Assembly: GCF_008831285.2 (NCBI RefSeq)
Contig: NW_022205029.1
Span: 1-47,072, forward strand
From: Nymphaea colorata
Lineage: Eukaryota; Streptophyta; Magnoliopsida; Nymphaeales; Nymphaeaceae
Direction of reading: 5' to 3'
Length of the DNA stretch: 47,072 nt
Both the position numbers and the translations under genes were made by a program. Positions 23,663 through 35,109 of the stretch are shown piece after piece. The notes below the pieces were generated by a model. That model searched no databases, was not told the origin of the DNA, and was given only the letters and a program-made list of their open reading frames with translations. How positions within the stretch are numbered: position 1 is the stretch's first letter; each line of letters opens with the position of its first letter.

Positions 23663-25195
23663 CAAAGGGAAATAAGGTAGCGTAAAAGATAATTCAAAGC
23701 TTGATCAAACTTTCTCCTTGGGTTAGCTTTGCCTTGCTCAACTTTCCAATCAACAGCGAAGGAGAACTTTTCTCTTTTTCATCATGGCTTATAGATAACA
23801 CTCCTTACCATAGCTTTTTGTCCAATATTCTAACAGTGTCAGAAATAGTGTGCTTTCGTTAATGGTTAGGATCTAATAAAATTGCTAATATTTCCCAGCA
23901 TCTTAGACCATCTTAGTAAGAGAATAAATGAGGTTGATTAGCCCCAAGAGTTAAGATGCTTATGCAGTTTGGCTATCCAAATTGCATCAAAAATGTAAGT
24001 GAATAGTCAGTTCTTGATAGACTTGATGTCAGTCTTGCTTTATTTGCTATAGAAGGCAGATAATGCAAGCACGATTGTGTCGATTGTCAATGACATTGCT
24101 ATTCTGTCGCAGCTGGCATTGAAGGAAAAACTGAATATCTGGTTATTGTCTTTATTGCAGAGAAGAATTGAAGGTAGAACATAACTATCTGTTGGACATA
24201 GAAAAAGAATTCTGAAGACCAATCATGCAAACATCTATTTCTTGGGAGATATCAAAGAGGGAACACCATAAATCAAGCCAACACATGCAAATTTAGAACA
24301 GAAGGTTTAGCTTTAGCTAATCCCAAATTATTTTAAGAAAATTTAAAGAACTAAATAAAGCAATGTCTAATCTTTAAAGCAACTTGAGGACAAGACATAT
24401 AATCCTCCTATAATAGATAAAACTCTTCAACATACCTACAAATAAATAGCTGCTTGCCTAAATATTGAAAAAAGTGAGTTATTAACAATCGATTTTCTGA
24501 GTCTAAACTATGAAAACCATAGCAAAATAATCTAATTTGCATTATAGGCAAAAGCAACTGAACATCTAAGCAGGCAAAGGTTCGATAAAAACTTAAGCAA
24601 ATATATTCCAGCATTCTAGAGCTACAACGATCAACTAGCTAGCCTATTCTCCAAACAATGTCATAGCATTTATCCAGACGTAGAGAGTGAATATATCATA
24701 AAGTTTCTTCCTTGATGCAGCATTCTCTCCTATTACTGCTAGCATGAGGAAGGAATCCAATACTTGGCAGTTTTCAATGGAAACAGCTGGCGAATCCTGA
24801 TCGAATACTTTACAAAGTAATTCAATCTTTCCAACCTGCCTCGATTATCCTTCAGTATGACTAGTTCGTCAAGATTACATCCCAAAAGAATGGCGAATAC
24901 GAAAAGATAATCAACAAATATGCTGAATTATTCCGCAGTTTATTTCATTCCTCGTATACAAGATAGACAGCATTTTCTCTTTACCTTATTCTAAAGAATA
25001 GCTGACTCTTCGTCGGCGAATGAGCTTTCCTCTCTGAATATGATTGTCTCATCACTTCAGCTCAAAGAAGTGCTAATAAAATTGGCAGCTCTCAAAGGAC
25101 TCTTGCAGAAAATCAGTCGCACCTTTAACCTAATGGATCACTATCATCAAAAATTAAATCAGCGTATAAATGCCATTACAGTGGAGATATAATGA
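23663..25195 (+). CDS. Unassigned helical protein (part B, or continuation of part A)
   Basis: Long open stretches with TAR sense codons and several frame changes: SLIKLSPWVSFALLNFPINS, FSSWLIDNTPYHSFLSNILT, then about 260 residues in one frame (AIQIASKMEVNSQFLIDLMS, VNDIAILSQLALKEKLNIWL, TIDFLSLNYENHSKIIEFAL), and a tail MIVSSLQLKEVLIKLAALKG before TGA 25193-25195. It looks like an alpha-solenoid. No family recognised. It is probably the 3' part of the same transcription unit as 21792-23662, since no clear start codon separates them. Confidence 0.4.
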
Positions 25196-26045
25196 TGGGA
25201 AACTTTATGTATGGCTATTACTTCACCAATCAAACAGTTGCTAAACACTAAAACTGAAATTGGGGTTTTTTGTAAAAATACTAAGAAATTGTGAGTGAAA
25301 TTCATCCCTCTAACTATTATTTCCTCCCAACATTCAATCTCTGCCTTTGAAATAATTCAACTAGTCTAAGCTATCATCCAGTAATCCTTTTATCTTATAA
25401 TCCAATATTTCACAGACATTAGTGACCAAAAACTATTCTAAATGGTTAAAAAGATGCTCCAGCTTTAGTTGCTGAGCTGTAAGGAAAATCATTGACCATC
25501 AATCTAACTAAGAAAGTATCAGATATGATTTGAAAAGATTCTATTCTTTCGGGTGTTACCACGCGCTTGCAGGATAGATGTAAAGATATAAGCTGACCAA
25601 TTTATTAGAATCAGCTGCCCATCGGCACAAGCTACCCTGGTAAGTCATAAAATAGATCAATTCATAAGGATAATCATATATCCACTGTCCTCTCCGATCC
25701 CGAAGTAAAAATTGCTTTATTAAGATCGCTAAGAAGAACTTAACCTTTACTTATCGTGGAGAAATGCTGATTCCAACGCAGAAGGCATCAAAGTCAACGA
25801 GTACAATAAGGTCGACTACTGCAATAGGATCGGGCTGAAATTGATCGGTGATTCTGCCTGACCAGTTTAAGGCATTTCATGAGAGGATTCGTCTACCAAA
25901 GAGCAAGAGATGATCCATGCCAATACTATAAAATAGCCAGTATCATTAACAAAAAACGGTCAATCTTTGTTTAACAGCTTTTCACTATACGAGCTCTACT
26001 CATAATTCAGTATATTGAATCTTTTGAAAACTACTCTAAAGGCAA
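25196..26045 (+). other. Probable coding stretch, unresolved
   Basis: About 850 bp holding open segments on the plus strand in changing frames: LVEAIIQESFYLIIQYFTDI, SFGCYHALAGEMERYKLTNL, PWEVIKEINSEGESYIHC, IKVNEYNKVDYCNRIGLKL, ending at a TGA at about 25858. Segments are protein-like, so the gene above may extend to here, but no start or motif fixes it. The last 180 bp is the tail-to-tail spacer before the minus-strand gene. Confidence 0.35.
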
Positions 26046-26462
26046 TCACTTGCTATCCCACCTGAACATATCCTTATTGCTTCTGGCAATAGAATCCATA
26101 AGTTCTCTCGTAGTCCGCTTCAATTTTGTCTTATCGATTTCGAAGGGGATATTCTGACGGGAAGTGGCTCGGGATTTGTTGATCAAACTGGAGCTGCTTT
26201 TGGATCCTGGTGATGTTTTAAGCAAATTGCTCTCCTGCCTCTCCTCGACTTGAAGGGAGTTGAGGTAGGTTTGAAGCCCTTGGATGTCGGTTGGATCTTT
26301 TTCTATGAGGGATTTGAAGTTTTTCCACTCGCGTACTACGGTCTTATCCTCCATCGTTGACCCTCCTTCGTGGTTGTCGGTTATGAACCTATCGAATTAT
26401 TTGAATAACAGCTCCACTTTTTCCTTGGTCTTGCTGTCATCAAACTTGCTATTCCATCTCAT
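26046..26462 (-). CDS. Small unknown protein, head to head with NPHP4
   Basis: Clean 138-residue gene (MRWNSKFDDSKTKEKVELL ... DSIARSNKDMFRWDSK) ending at TGA 26046-26048. It is helical and charged with a Ser/Lys-rich middle (TSPGSKSSSSLINKSRATS), with no signal peptide or membrane segment. The family is not recognised. Its start codon is 29 bp from the start of the divergent NPHP4-like gene, so the two must share a very compact promoter. That makes a ciliary or basal-body role a testable guess. Confidence 0.7.
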
Positions 26463-26491
26463 CTTAAATCAAATTATATAATTTTACGCAG
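26463..26491. promoter_or_regulatory. 29-bp bidirectional promoter region
   Basis: Only 29 bases, nearly all A/T (AAATTATATAATTTTA core), separate the two divergent start codons. Ciliate intergenic regions are short and AT-rich, but this leaves almost no room for separate 5' UTRs. Confidence 0.5.
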
Positions 26492-29400
26492 ATGAAGAAC
26501 AAAAAACACGATCCACGAGTCTCCATATAAACCCATCTTCCCAAAAAGACAACGATAAAACCTGTTGATAATGAGATCAAAACGATCACTAAGTGGGCCT
26601 CAGAGATTAGCGGACATTTGCATCTTTATCATCCGATGAATCATATGATGACCAATTACCACTATTACAGCATTTAGTTCCTGGAGGTGTCAGATATCGA
26701 TGTGTTGTTGGGAAAAAGAAAACAGTATCTTCAAATATCCTGCATAATCTTCAATAATAATACCTAATCATTTATTGGATCTACATATTCATCGGAAATG
26801 TTTGACATTGAACCCAAAAATCAAGAAAAACCTGTCTCTTATTGCCAAAAATCAGTATATTTTTATACTGAGCTAGAAGATATTGTTGTAAAAGTGGATG
26901 TATGGAGACTATAGTCTGACAAGAACGGAAAGGGGATTGAGAATATGAGTAAAAGAGTGTATGTGGGAGGATTTGATGTTGTCCTTGGCTAATCTATGCA
27001 ATCTGGCATCATCTAAAAGACACTAGAAAGCAATTAAATTAATAGGTTTAGTGTTACCAGCCATGAGGAGTCTATTCAAACAGAGCAAAGCTAAGAAAAT
27101 GTGAAGAAAAAACCATCGAAGATAATTTTCCGAGTTATTAATACCCATTCCTTGGCTCACCTTCACCACTTCATTCCACCAAACCATATCTTCGACTGCC
27201 ATAACTATATTTTAGGTCTTAAGGAGAACAAAATTGGCAGAAATGGATAGATTTAGATGGGTGATAGGAATCGACTCCATTTCTAAATGAAGAGCTTATC
27301 AGTTCCACTAGCCATAATGAAATATTTAACTTAAGTTTCAGAGGAGAAAATAGGCTCAAGCTTTGCCATCAGTGGCAGGTCCAATATAGCGATCAAAGAA
27401 GTAAGGCTTAACTTGTAATTTCACAATGGGTGGAAGAGCGTTTGCTAGTAGTCATTAGTCTTGAAGTAGATGACTTCTCAATCGGGAATAATTGAGACAA
27501 ACAGATCCACATTTCCATCTAAAATGCCTTCCAAAAATTCAAAATTTAAGTAGCCAATCCAGAAGAATAGAATGTATTTCTTTGAAAAGCCGAAGTAGCT
27601 AAAAGCTGTTTTTCCAGGTTAAGGAGGTATCCTGATTCTGTGGTTGGAAGCAAAGATAGAATGTAAGTTCGATATCGTAGATGAGAACAATAAAAAATCC
27701 AATAAAACATAATTCTTTTATTTGCCTATAGCTTTTGGCCTAAAATCAATACCGCAATAATAGTAGAGCGCAATGAACATCGAATTTAAGGTAGGAAACG
27801 TCTACAACCTATCAAATCTAATCACATATATTTCATAATTAAAAACAAATAAATTTAAAGATGATAAAAATGTTGACCAAGCTGACAAGATTATATGTAA
27901 TATTAGCTTCATATTAAAGAGAACTGGAGGAACCATTGAAAACATCGAAACTGTTGAAAAAGAAATCAACTAAATAGAAGCTCTAAAGTTAGAGAAGGAA
28001 AAGCTTACGCAGTTAAAGAGAAAGATAAAGTAGGAGAAAAGAAAAAGACTGATATAACTGAACCAGGAAATTCCCCTTCTCGATACCATTCAACTAAAAT
28101 AGCAGCTTTACGAATAGAAGATAACTAAGATAAAAAACTAGAAACTGCAGCAAGAGTAAATTCTGTTCTTTTTGAAGTCGAAACTGAACCAACTATAAAG
28201 GTAGACTCTTAAAAACCAGCTTAATTATGAATAGGGTGATGAAGATGAGGATTAAATCGATACAAAAGGCATAAAACTTAAAAAATTGCCGAACAACTTC
28301 ATAGATTATCGGCCTTAACCATAAGTGGTGAATATAGGGGATTCGATCAACATTAATATCTTCAATACAGAGTACCACAGGATGGCAATGTCTCCACTGC
28401 AATTAGCATCACCCCACCTGATCTCATAATGCATAAACAGCTAAACTTACATCCAATTCAAAATCATCCAACTGTAAGTCTACCACGATTAAATCCAATC
28501 AATCTGTTTGCTTCTTCCTAATTTCGAAGGAGGCATAGAGCGTCTTCCTTTGAGCACCACCGAATACCAAAATAAAACTGTGGAGGTTAAAGTTAGCTAC
28601 TCGAAGTAGAAGACTTAGCTTATCCTAAACTAGCTGCTGAATGGTCAATTTACCATATGCATGGAGTGTGACAGCAATAAAAAACTTCAAGCTTCAGCGT
28701 TAGTTACAATTAGCTAGCTGATTGAGAAATGCAGAAGCGGAGATCTTTTATAAAGTATGTAAAAATACATCTTTTTTTGGCAGGAAGGGACCCTAATTGG
28801 CCAAATATATTTGTCGATTGCATTCACAAACAGTTCAAATACAGTTAGAGCAGCACCATCTCCAAGCAAAGTGAAGCCCCTTCAAAACTAATCCGGAATG
28901 TTTTCCATCCTTAACCGCATAAATCGCTTCAAGCAAGAAAGGGGAGGATAGGATAGCAAGAAGCAGGAAATGGTCCAAAATATCATATCTAATCTTAACG
29001 TTACCAAAAAGGACATTACTTGCAAACAGCTCAAAACCGAACAGATAATCTTGAACGTTAAAAATATAGGTAGTAATCCCCAAGTCTTCCACATCTATAT
29101 ATTTGATGAGGATTCCACTCTTCTGCCGAAGTAATAACTCACCATCTTCCAAATAAACAATCCATTAACAAATGAGATAATCCCTTTACACCCGAAAACC
29201 AAAGCTTTCGAAGTTCCTTCTGCAACTACATGCTAAATCATACTAAACTACACAAGTTCTAGAATGAACATAAACCTTACCCAAATTGAAAATATCGAAG
29301 ATTACGACATGAGCCCAACTCTCTTTAAAAATTACAATCATCCACACAAAATAACCATCAACATTACGCAAAACCAAACAAACCTCATCATCTCAAGATA

Positions 29401-30319
29401 CGAGATTAATATCATTCCAGAATACGAGTTCAACACATGCACAGTTGAACGATTTTTATTCAAATCTGAAACCATCTCATTCCCTATCATCACCAATGGC
29501 TTAAAAATCATAACTTCCAAAAATGATATTGTTCAAAATCCCATGAAGGTTGATCTGAATGTCCCCTAGCTATCCAACTCCCAACTGTATCTGTCACAGT
29601 TTTCCCTAATCAAGCAGTCTCCTGAAGGCTCTGTTACATTCCAAAACTTTAATTTCTATGGGTGGGGATGTGAAAAATTTGATATTGATGGACGTTTATG
29701 GTAGAAAAAAGATGTGCTTATAAAGATACCTTTGGCAGTTGTTCTGGAAAGAGAAATAAACCTACCCTACCAAATATAGGCAATCACTGCCATTAGCAGA
29801 CACATTAGTCTAAAGATACGTCAAGCAGGCGAGTTCAAGTATGCTTCTACTCTGAATATCAATCGAAAAAATGCATAGATTTTGCTGAGAGCTTAGCTTA
29901 TGTTAGATATGATTGGCAAATGCACCTATGGAGTGGAAATTGCAGACAAAAACATGAAAATTTTCCATAGAATTGGCATTTCAGTCAATATAGATTACCC
30001 TACATTGGCAGCACACCAAATCATCTCCATTAAAATACCCAATGACCACCTGGACGATCCCTAGCCTTTTTCATACAAGAATCAGCAATAAGTCGGCCTC
30101 GACTATGAGCTGAAATGCTTTAAGCCATATTTGCTGAGATTTACAGAAAAAAAGAACTTCTTAAAGGTTGGTCAGGAGTGGAAAATTGAAATGCTTTTCA
30201 ACTGGAATCGAATAGTTGGGTAATTGCTTGAAGAGGAAAAGGATGAACTTAGCGTATTAATAGGGATTAAGAGTCGTCTTACTATTGAATACTTGCTGTT
30301 TAAGATTAGAAATAATTGA
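26492..30319 (+). CDS. NPHP4: Nephrocystin-4 (NPHP4) homologue
   Basis: Clean 1,275-codon gene with no frame break. NPHP4 acts at the ciliary transition zone. Matches by motif order: near residues 115-165 YFYTELEDIVVKVDVWRLE and VYVGGFDVVLGE, like the NPHP4 'LYFHTSLNHPSIVAVVEV...CGFGILRIF' region; near 850 an MSP-like strand pair QVFHIYIFDEDSTLLPKEE; at the C-terminus YELKCFKPYLLRFTEKKNF and LLEEEKDELSVLIGI, matching 'FHLHSDHPELLRFREDSF...GEEEILIYIND'. The length is close to human NPHP4 (about 1,426). A charged coiled coil lies at about 490-570. Sequence identity is low, so orthology rests on order, length and the C-terminal match. It faces a small unknown gene across 29 bp. Confidence 0.7.
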
Positions 30320-30364
30320 TATTTATGTGCTAATATAGATAATAATTAAAGATAAAAGTTACAA

Positions 30365-31641
30365 TCATGACAAATACTGGAGTTCCCTCCTCAGTTCCTC
30401 TAGCGTGTTAGAGTTATTCTCCAATAGCTGTGCAAGCTCCTTATCTTCTTCCAGATACTTAAGGTCATCTTCTATCACAATCACATCATCACAATCGAAT
30501 CTACGCACCCATTGGATCTCCTTCTTTACTTCTTTTTTCTACGTCTTTCGAGGAATGCTTTGAGTTTCAAGCTAGAAAAGTTCCCTCAGAAGTTTCCCCT
30601 TCTCATTTTTGAAAAGCTAAATAAGGATAGAGTTACATTTTCTTTGAGTTATTTGGCTTTTCTCTTCATCAGTTTGATTTCTTGTGCCTTATACTCATTC
30701 TCTTCTTGTGCTAACTCCTTTTGCTTTATTTTTATAAGCTTTTGATGGTATTCTGATTTCAACATTACATTTTTGACGATTTCTTGCTAAAATTCATCAT
30801 CAACTTTGGAATATTATTCTTCAAGCTCCTAGAGCTTTTGCTTGAGCTATTTAGTGCGGTTTCCTTTGATACTTTTGGAGGAAGGATTGAAGAAGGATGT
30901 GCCTGTATCCCTCATCATCGATAAATTTAGAGGATTGATGATGCAACTGGATGACATGCTCAGCATAGTGCTGCTGCTCATTGAGTTTTTCTCAGCTTTT
31001 GATATCATTTTATCATTCAATCGAGAGATAGGCAGCATAATTAATGCTTTCCTTGTCTATTCATTGAAAAAGGGATTCTACTCGACATCCAAATCATCCA
31101 GCCTTCTCAATTTCTACAGAGTCTTGAAAGCGCTGTCGAAATTGCTGATTTTATTTTTGTACAAATTGAGCACCCTTAGATTTTCTAGAGCTTGAAGGGA
31201 ATCGATGTTGTTTATTTCGTTATTGGAAGCATAAAGTTCCTCTAATTTAGTCAAATTTTCCAGTGGGGCAAGGTTGTAGACGCGGTTATGATTGATATTG
31301 AGAGTGATAAGGGTATCGAGGACGCTGATGGGTTGCAGGTGGATGATTTTATTTTTGGAGAGACTTAGGAGTTAGATTGAAGTTAGTTCGTCGATCCTGA
31401 AATCATCTACATCTTAAAATTCCTCCAGGTTCATATTGCTTAAAACTAAGCTTTTTATCCTCTCAACTCGACTTTTCGTATCCCAGAACATGGCGCATTT
31501 CAGGATCAAACTTCTTTAGAGCTTGGCTGGCACGTTTGATGCCTACTTTGTGAATAGTTGGGAGCCAAGAAGGAAGTCAAGCTTACTGCTGGCGTCGCTT
31601 ATTGATTCCTCCTCTTTTTTCTTTTTAAAAGCTTTCGACAT
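30365..31641 (-). CDS. Leucine-rich-repeat coiled-coil protein (SDS22-like)
   Basis: About 425 residues. Four to five 22-residue LRRs of the SDS22 type lie at about 70-180: LTSIELLSLSKNKIIHLQ, LDTLITLNINHNRVYNLA, LTKLEELYASNNEINNID, LENLRVLNLYKNKISNFD, capped by LDVEENPF. A Ser-rich linker and a long coiled coil (ELKQKLEELEEEYSKVDDE ... KRKAKELKE) follow. The C-terminus is acidic and ends LEELRRELQYLS. One base is missing in an A-run near 30607. LRR/coiled-coil proteins of this shape are common in ciliate axonemes and basal bodies; that role is inference. It is convergent with NPHP4 (46 bp between stops) and divergent from TRM10. Confidence 0.85.
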
Positions 31642-31773
31642 TTAAATTATAATTTGAAGGCCTTTCAATCAAATCGATAAAGCTATCCCTATCCCTATCG
31701 AAAAGATTAATCCCTGATTAGGCATGAAATTTTGCCATTTGGATGCGAATTATTTCTTTTATATTAATTTAGT

Positions 31774-32683
31774 ATGTAAAAGTAAGAGATAAATTAGGAA
31801 CTTCCTCATCAGGCCTCAGACAGCGAAAGCTAATAATCCCAAAAAAATGAGAACGGTTAAAAAGGCTAAACTTTGTCCAAGAAGCAACTGAAAAAGATTC
31901 AGAAGAAGTAGAAATGGGAAAAGGAGAAACTGATAAAGAGGCAAGAGAAGAGAGAACGGGATAAATAAAAGAAAAAATTGAAGAAATTGCAGTAACAATA
32001 GCATAAACTCGAAAAGGGATAGAAATAAGTCGAAGCTGAGAAAGGAGATGTGGTGATGCGAAAGAGAAAGGATGACTATGTGTAAAAAATGAAATAAGGA
32101 GTGAGAGTGGTCATCGACCTTCAATTCTATGACCTTATGACTGAAAAAGAGCAGGCAAGTCTTATAAAGCAGCTCGGATACTGTCACTCTGTGAACAGAC
32201 GCAGTGAGAAATGCTTCAACTATGTGCTTACGTCAGCCACCCGTAAATCCAATTGAACTTAGCCACCCGACAGTAAATCTTCACGCAAAGATACAATGCC
32301 GATAAGTGGGGAATCTGCATGGAGGAGAAAAACTTGTTGGATGCTTTCCCCAAAGAATCCATCATTTATCTGACAGGAGACGCCGAGGAGGAAATGTAAG
32401 AATTTCTGCCAGAGTAAACAACATTTAAAACAGTTTCGTATATGTGATTGGAGGAATCGTGGACCATAACAGGCTCAAGAAGATTACATATAACTACGCA
32501 GTTACTCACGGAATTAAAGCCATGAGAATGCCAATGAAGAACGTCCAACTCAAGGCCAGTGTCCATCTCGCGGTTAACCACATATGGTAGTGGATGTTGA
32601 AGAAATATAATGGATCCGGTTGGGACGAGGCTTTGAAGTCAGTCCTTCCGCTCAGAAAACTCTAAAACTACACTGAGGAGTGA
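31774..32683 (+). CDS. TRM10: tRNA (guanine-N1)-methyltransferase, TRM10 family
   Basis: SPOUT methyltransferase that makes m1G at position 9 of tRNA. The acidic/basic N-terminus has the family motif SKKQLKKIEKKEKWEKEK. The catalytic half reads RVVIDLQFYDLMTEKE, SVNRRSEKCFNYVLTS, FPKESIIYLTGDAEEEMEE, YVIGGIVDHNRLKKITYNYA, KAMRMPMKNV, VHLAVNHIWEWMLKKY and GWDEALKSVLPLRKL. About 304 residues. In NHIW[TAG]WML the TAG aligns with the conserved Glu of 'NHVFEI'. Missing bases are inferred near 32254 and 32430. The start at 31774 (MEKEEINEELPHQASDSE) gives the usual acidic leader. Confidence 0.92.
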
Positions 32684-32734
32684 TGATGTATGGTTCTAAG
32701 TTAATACTACTGCAAGCGTATAATTTATTGTTCA

Positions 32735-33908
32735 ATGTAAAACCACAAAAAGTAGGGACTCGAGGAATCCGAAAGCGAATTACTCTGCGAATAAAGAAAA
32801 ATCTTCCTAAGGGGCATTCCCAAGGACTTTATCGTCAAGTCCAAGATAGAGCCTGAGCATTTGAGTTGTAATAGATGACTTATATAGGTGCCATATGCAG
32901 TAACATCATCTGGAAAGCTGTTGCTTGCAGCCAGCAAAATTGCTTCGCTAATTTTTGCGAGTATTGTGTCCGCAATTATGAACCCACTAGTCTGCTCAAA
33001 GGATCAGAGTCTGAAGATGAATAGCGAATTCCGGAATCAATGAAGAAATGTCCAAAATGTGATAAAATTTTTCAAAAGACAAGCATTCCGCTTATCAATA
33101 ACCTTCTCTCGTAGATCCAGCTACGATGCCCTTACAATGTGCATGGATGTCAAGAAGTTATCTCTTATGATAGCTACCTTAAACACGCTTTAACATGCGG
33201 ATACAGAAGTAGATTTGTTATGACGTAGAGACTACCTGTGAAGGATGCAGGAAGCCTTATCTTAAACTATAAATGGACCAGCATAAACTTGAATGTGAAT
33301 TACTTATCATAGAATGTGCTAAATGCCATATAAAATTGCCTCAATCATAGTTTCGGAAGGAGCATAGTGCCACACAGTGCCTGGAAGTTCAGCTAAAAAT
33401 GAAAACTGAACATGTGAAGAGTTTAGAAATGAGTATTGAGATGCTTAAGGGACGGTTGAATTCTTATGAGCATGTGATTGAGAAGATATTAAAAGGAGAG
33501 ACTATTCCTTTGCAGATAGAATTTTACAGCTCTTTTCCATATAACTTCCAATTCATCGAAAACGAAGCAAAGCTAGTGAAGTCATCTTGGAATCAGCTCA
33601 AGTAGAAATTCGATTTTTTGCATTTTTACCTTACTTCATCAATCAAAACCGAATCTCCTGTGGGCTTTCAGTGGAGAATCGCTGTCAAAGTCCTTAAAGG
33701 AAACTTACTCATCGGTATCTGTTCATCCCTTTCCACTAACTCTGTTGATTTCGTCATCAACCGCTTTGGATAAATAAAGAAAAAATAATCAAACGAAAAC
33801 AAGTATAAGCTTATCAGAAAGGTATTCATATTTTAATGTAGAGTAATCTCACTTTTAGTGAGGGTGACAATATTACCTTCAAATACCTTGCACTTAGGAA
33901 GGTTTTGA
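32735..33908 (+). CDS. RING/TRAF-type zinc-finger protein
   Basis: About 390 residues. An N-terminal degenerate RING-like Cys cluster (CNRCTYIGAICSN, NFCEYCVRNY, KKCPKCDKIF) is followed by TRAF-type zinc fingers (LRCPYNVHGCQEVISY, YLKHALTCGY, CEGCRKPYLKLEMDQHKLEC, IIECAKCHIKLPQSEF) and a helical segment (VKSLEMSIEMLKGRLNSY). The C-terminus is a beta-rich, MATH-like region of unknown type (YSSFPYNFQFIENEAKLV ... VGFQWRIAVKVLKG). Probable E3 ligase or scaffold. Missing bases are inferred near 32878 and 33215. The stop at 33906-33908 is the first in-frame TGA; the last 30 residues are less certain. Starts 51 bp after TRM10. Confidence 0.75.
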
Positions 33909-34077
33909 AGATCGAAAATGAGACAAAGCGTCTTGAGAGTAGACTTTAAGCGAAGGAAATAACCGAACTCGGTGAGAATCTTTACAGCTTTTACAGTTTG
34001 GACACAATTAACGACTGCATAAGGTTCATATGACTGATTGTGGATAATACTTATGTTGCAAATCATAAACAATATCA

Positions 34078-34398
34078 TCAGTTTTAGTTCCATTTGAAGG
34101 CGCAATCGACACATGTATAAAACAGCGTCGATGCCTCATCAGCTGAACGCGTCTGTCTTTGCTCATAATAAGCTTTTTGGCAACCGCATTGGGGACATAG
34201 CACTCCGTGGGTGATTGGAAGCTAGGTTGCTTAATTGTGCTCGATGACTTCCAGTTTTTATTCTTTGGCGTACTTGATAACGACCTTCTGCTGGGTGGTT
34301 AGTGGATAGTAATAGCGGCAGAGCTTGCAGATCAATCGGTTGCCTGTTGTGGAGCTCTCGATTAGGAGCAATTTGAAGCAGAGGGGGCAAAACTTCAT
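34078..34398 (-). CDS. RPC11: RNA polymerase III subunit RPC11/POLR3K
   Basis: Clean 106-residue gene. The N-terminal zinc ribbon MKFCPLCFKLLLIE ... LICKLCRYYYPL and the C-terminal TFIIS-like ribbon VLCPQCGCQKAYYEQRQTRSADEAST (positions about 68-93) end in TCVDCAFKWNEN. The QTRSADE..T..Y.C motif is the signature of POLR3K/TFIIS: the acidic DE pair drives RNA cleavage, termination and reinitiation by pol III. Length matches the family (about 108). It is convergent with the TRAF-type gene. Confidence 0.96.
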
Positions 34399-34522
34399 TA
34401 TTATTATAAAAGAAACATTAATCAACAAAATCAATCCAGATATGCAGTCATTATATGAAATACTATGTGATTAAATTGAAGATATTGAATATGGATGATT
34501 TGTGGATGATTGAAAGCTTGGA

Positions 34523-35020
34523 TCACCATTGCATAATGGCGATGCTTGGGCTTTTGCGTATTTATTATATTCTATCCATGTCGATTTTCCATTTATCGAT
34601 GACTAAGACTCTATCAGACGATTGGTCATAGTTTGTGCTGAAGATCCAATTTCCCTTTCCCTTTACTTTGTTTTTAGACCCCATGACGATGTTACTTGCC
34701 CCTTGTACCAGGTTAGTATTGCCGTGCATCAAGTTGTCGTAATCAGCCATGGACTGCTTTGCCAATTACTATAAATAAACTTCGCAGAGCTTGACCCGTA
34801 GATATAGTTCCTGCCTGTCTATTTGTTGGGGATCTAAATTTAGGTATTATTTTAGTCTATTGAGCCTGGTCTATGTCTGGATTGAAAGAATGCGGTTGAC
34901 TGGAAATTTCTAAAGATATATTCGCTAGGCTGCTCCAGAGTAGAATTGGCAAACAAAGAGTATGCAGAAGAGAAATGCATGGGAAAGGCTTGACTTTATT
35001 TTATTGTCTTTTCGCAGCAT
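34523..35020 (-). CDS. Small secreted repeat protein, unknown
   Basis: Clean 165-residue gene. A hydrophobic N-terminal segment (HAFLFCILFVCQFYSGAA) is a signal peptide. After a charged helical part comes a short run of Asn/Gly repeats: HGNTNLVQGASNIVMGSKNK then VKGKGNWIF, with a roughly 8-residue N-x-x-(V/I)-x-G period like a small beta-solenoid. The C-terminus is SIAIMQW. Probably secreted or luminal. No family recognised. Confidence 0.7.
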
Positions 35021-35109
35021 GGAAAGGCAGTAGTATATATTTTTCGATTATGAATACTTTGTAATAATCTAAATTATAAAATCAAAGATGTAATCAGATC
35101 ACCGTGCTC

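Noticed and set aside
33833-34114. Minus-strand open frame of 93 codons with a hydrophobic start
   Set aside because: It overlaps the end of RPC11 in another frame and, because TAA is a sense codon here, has no stop at its apparent end. Treated as 3' flanking shadow.
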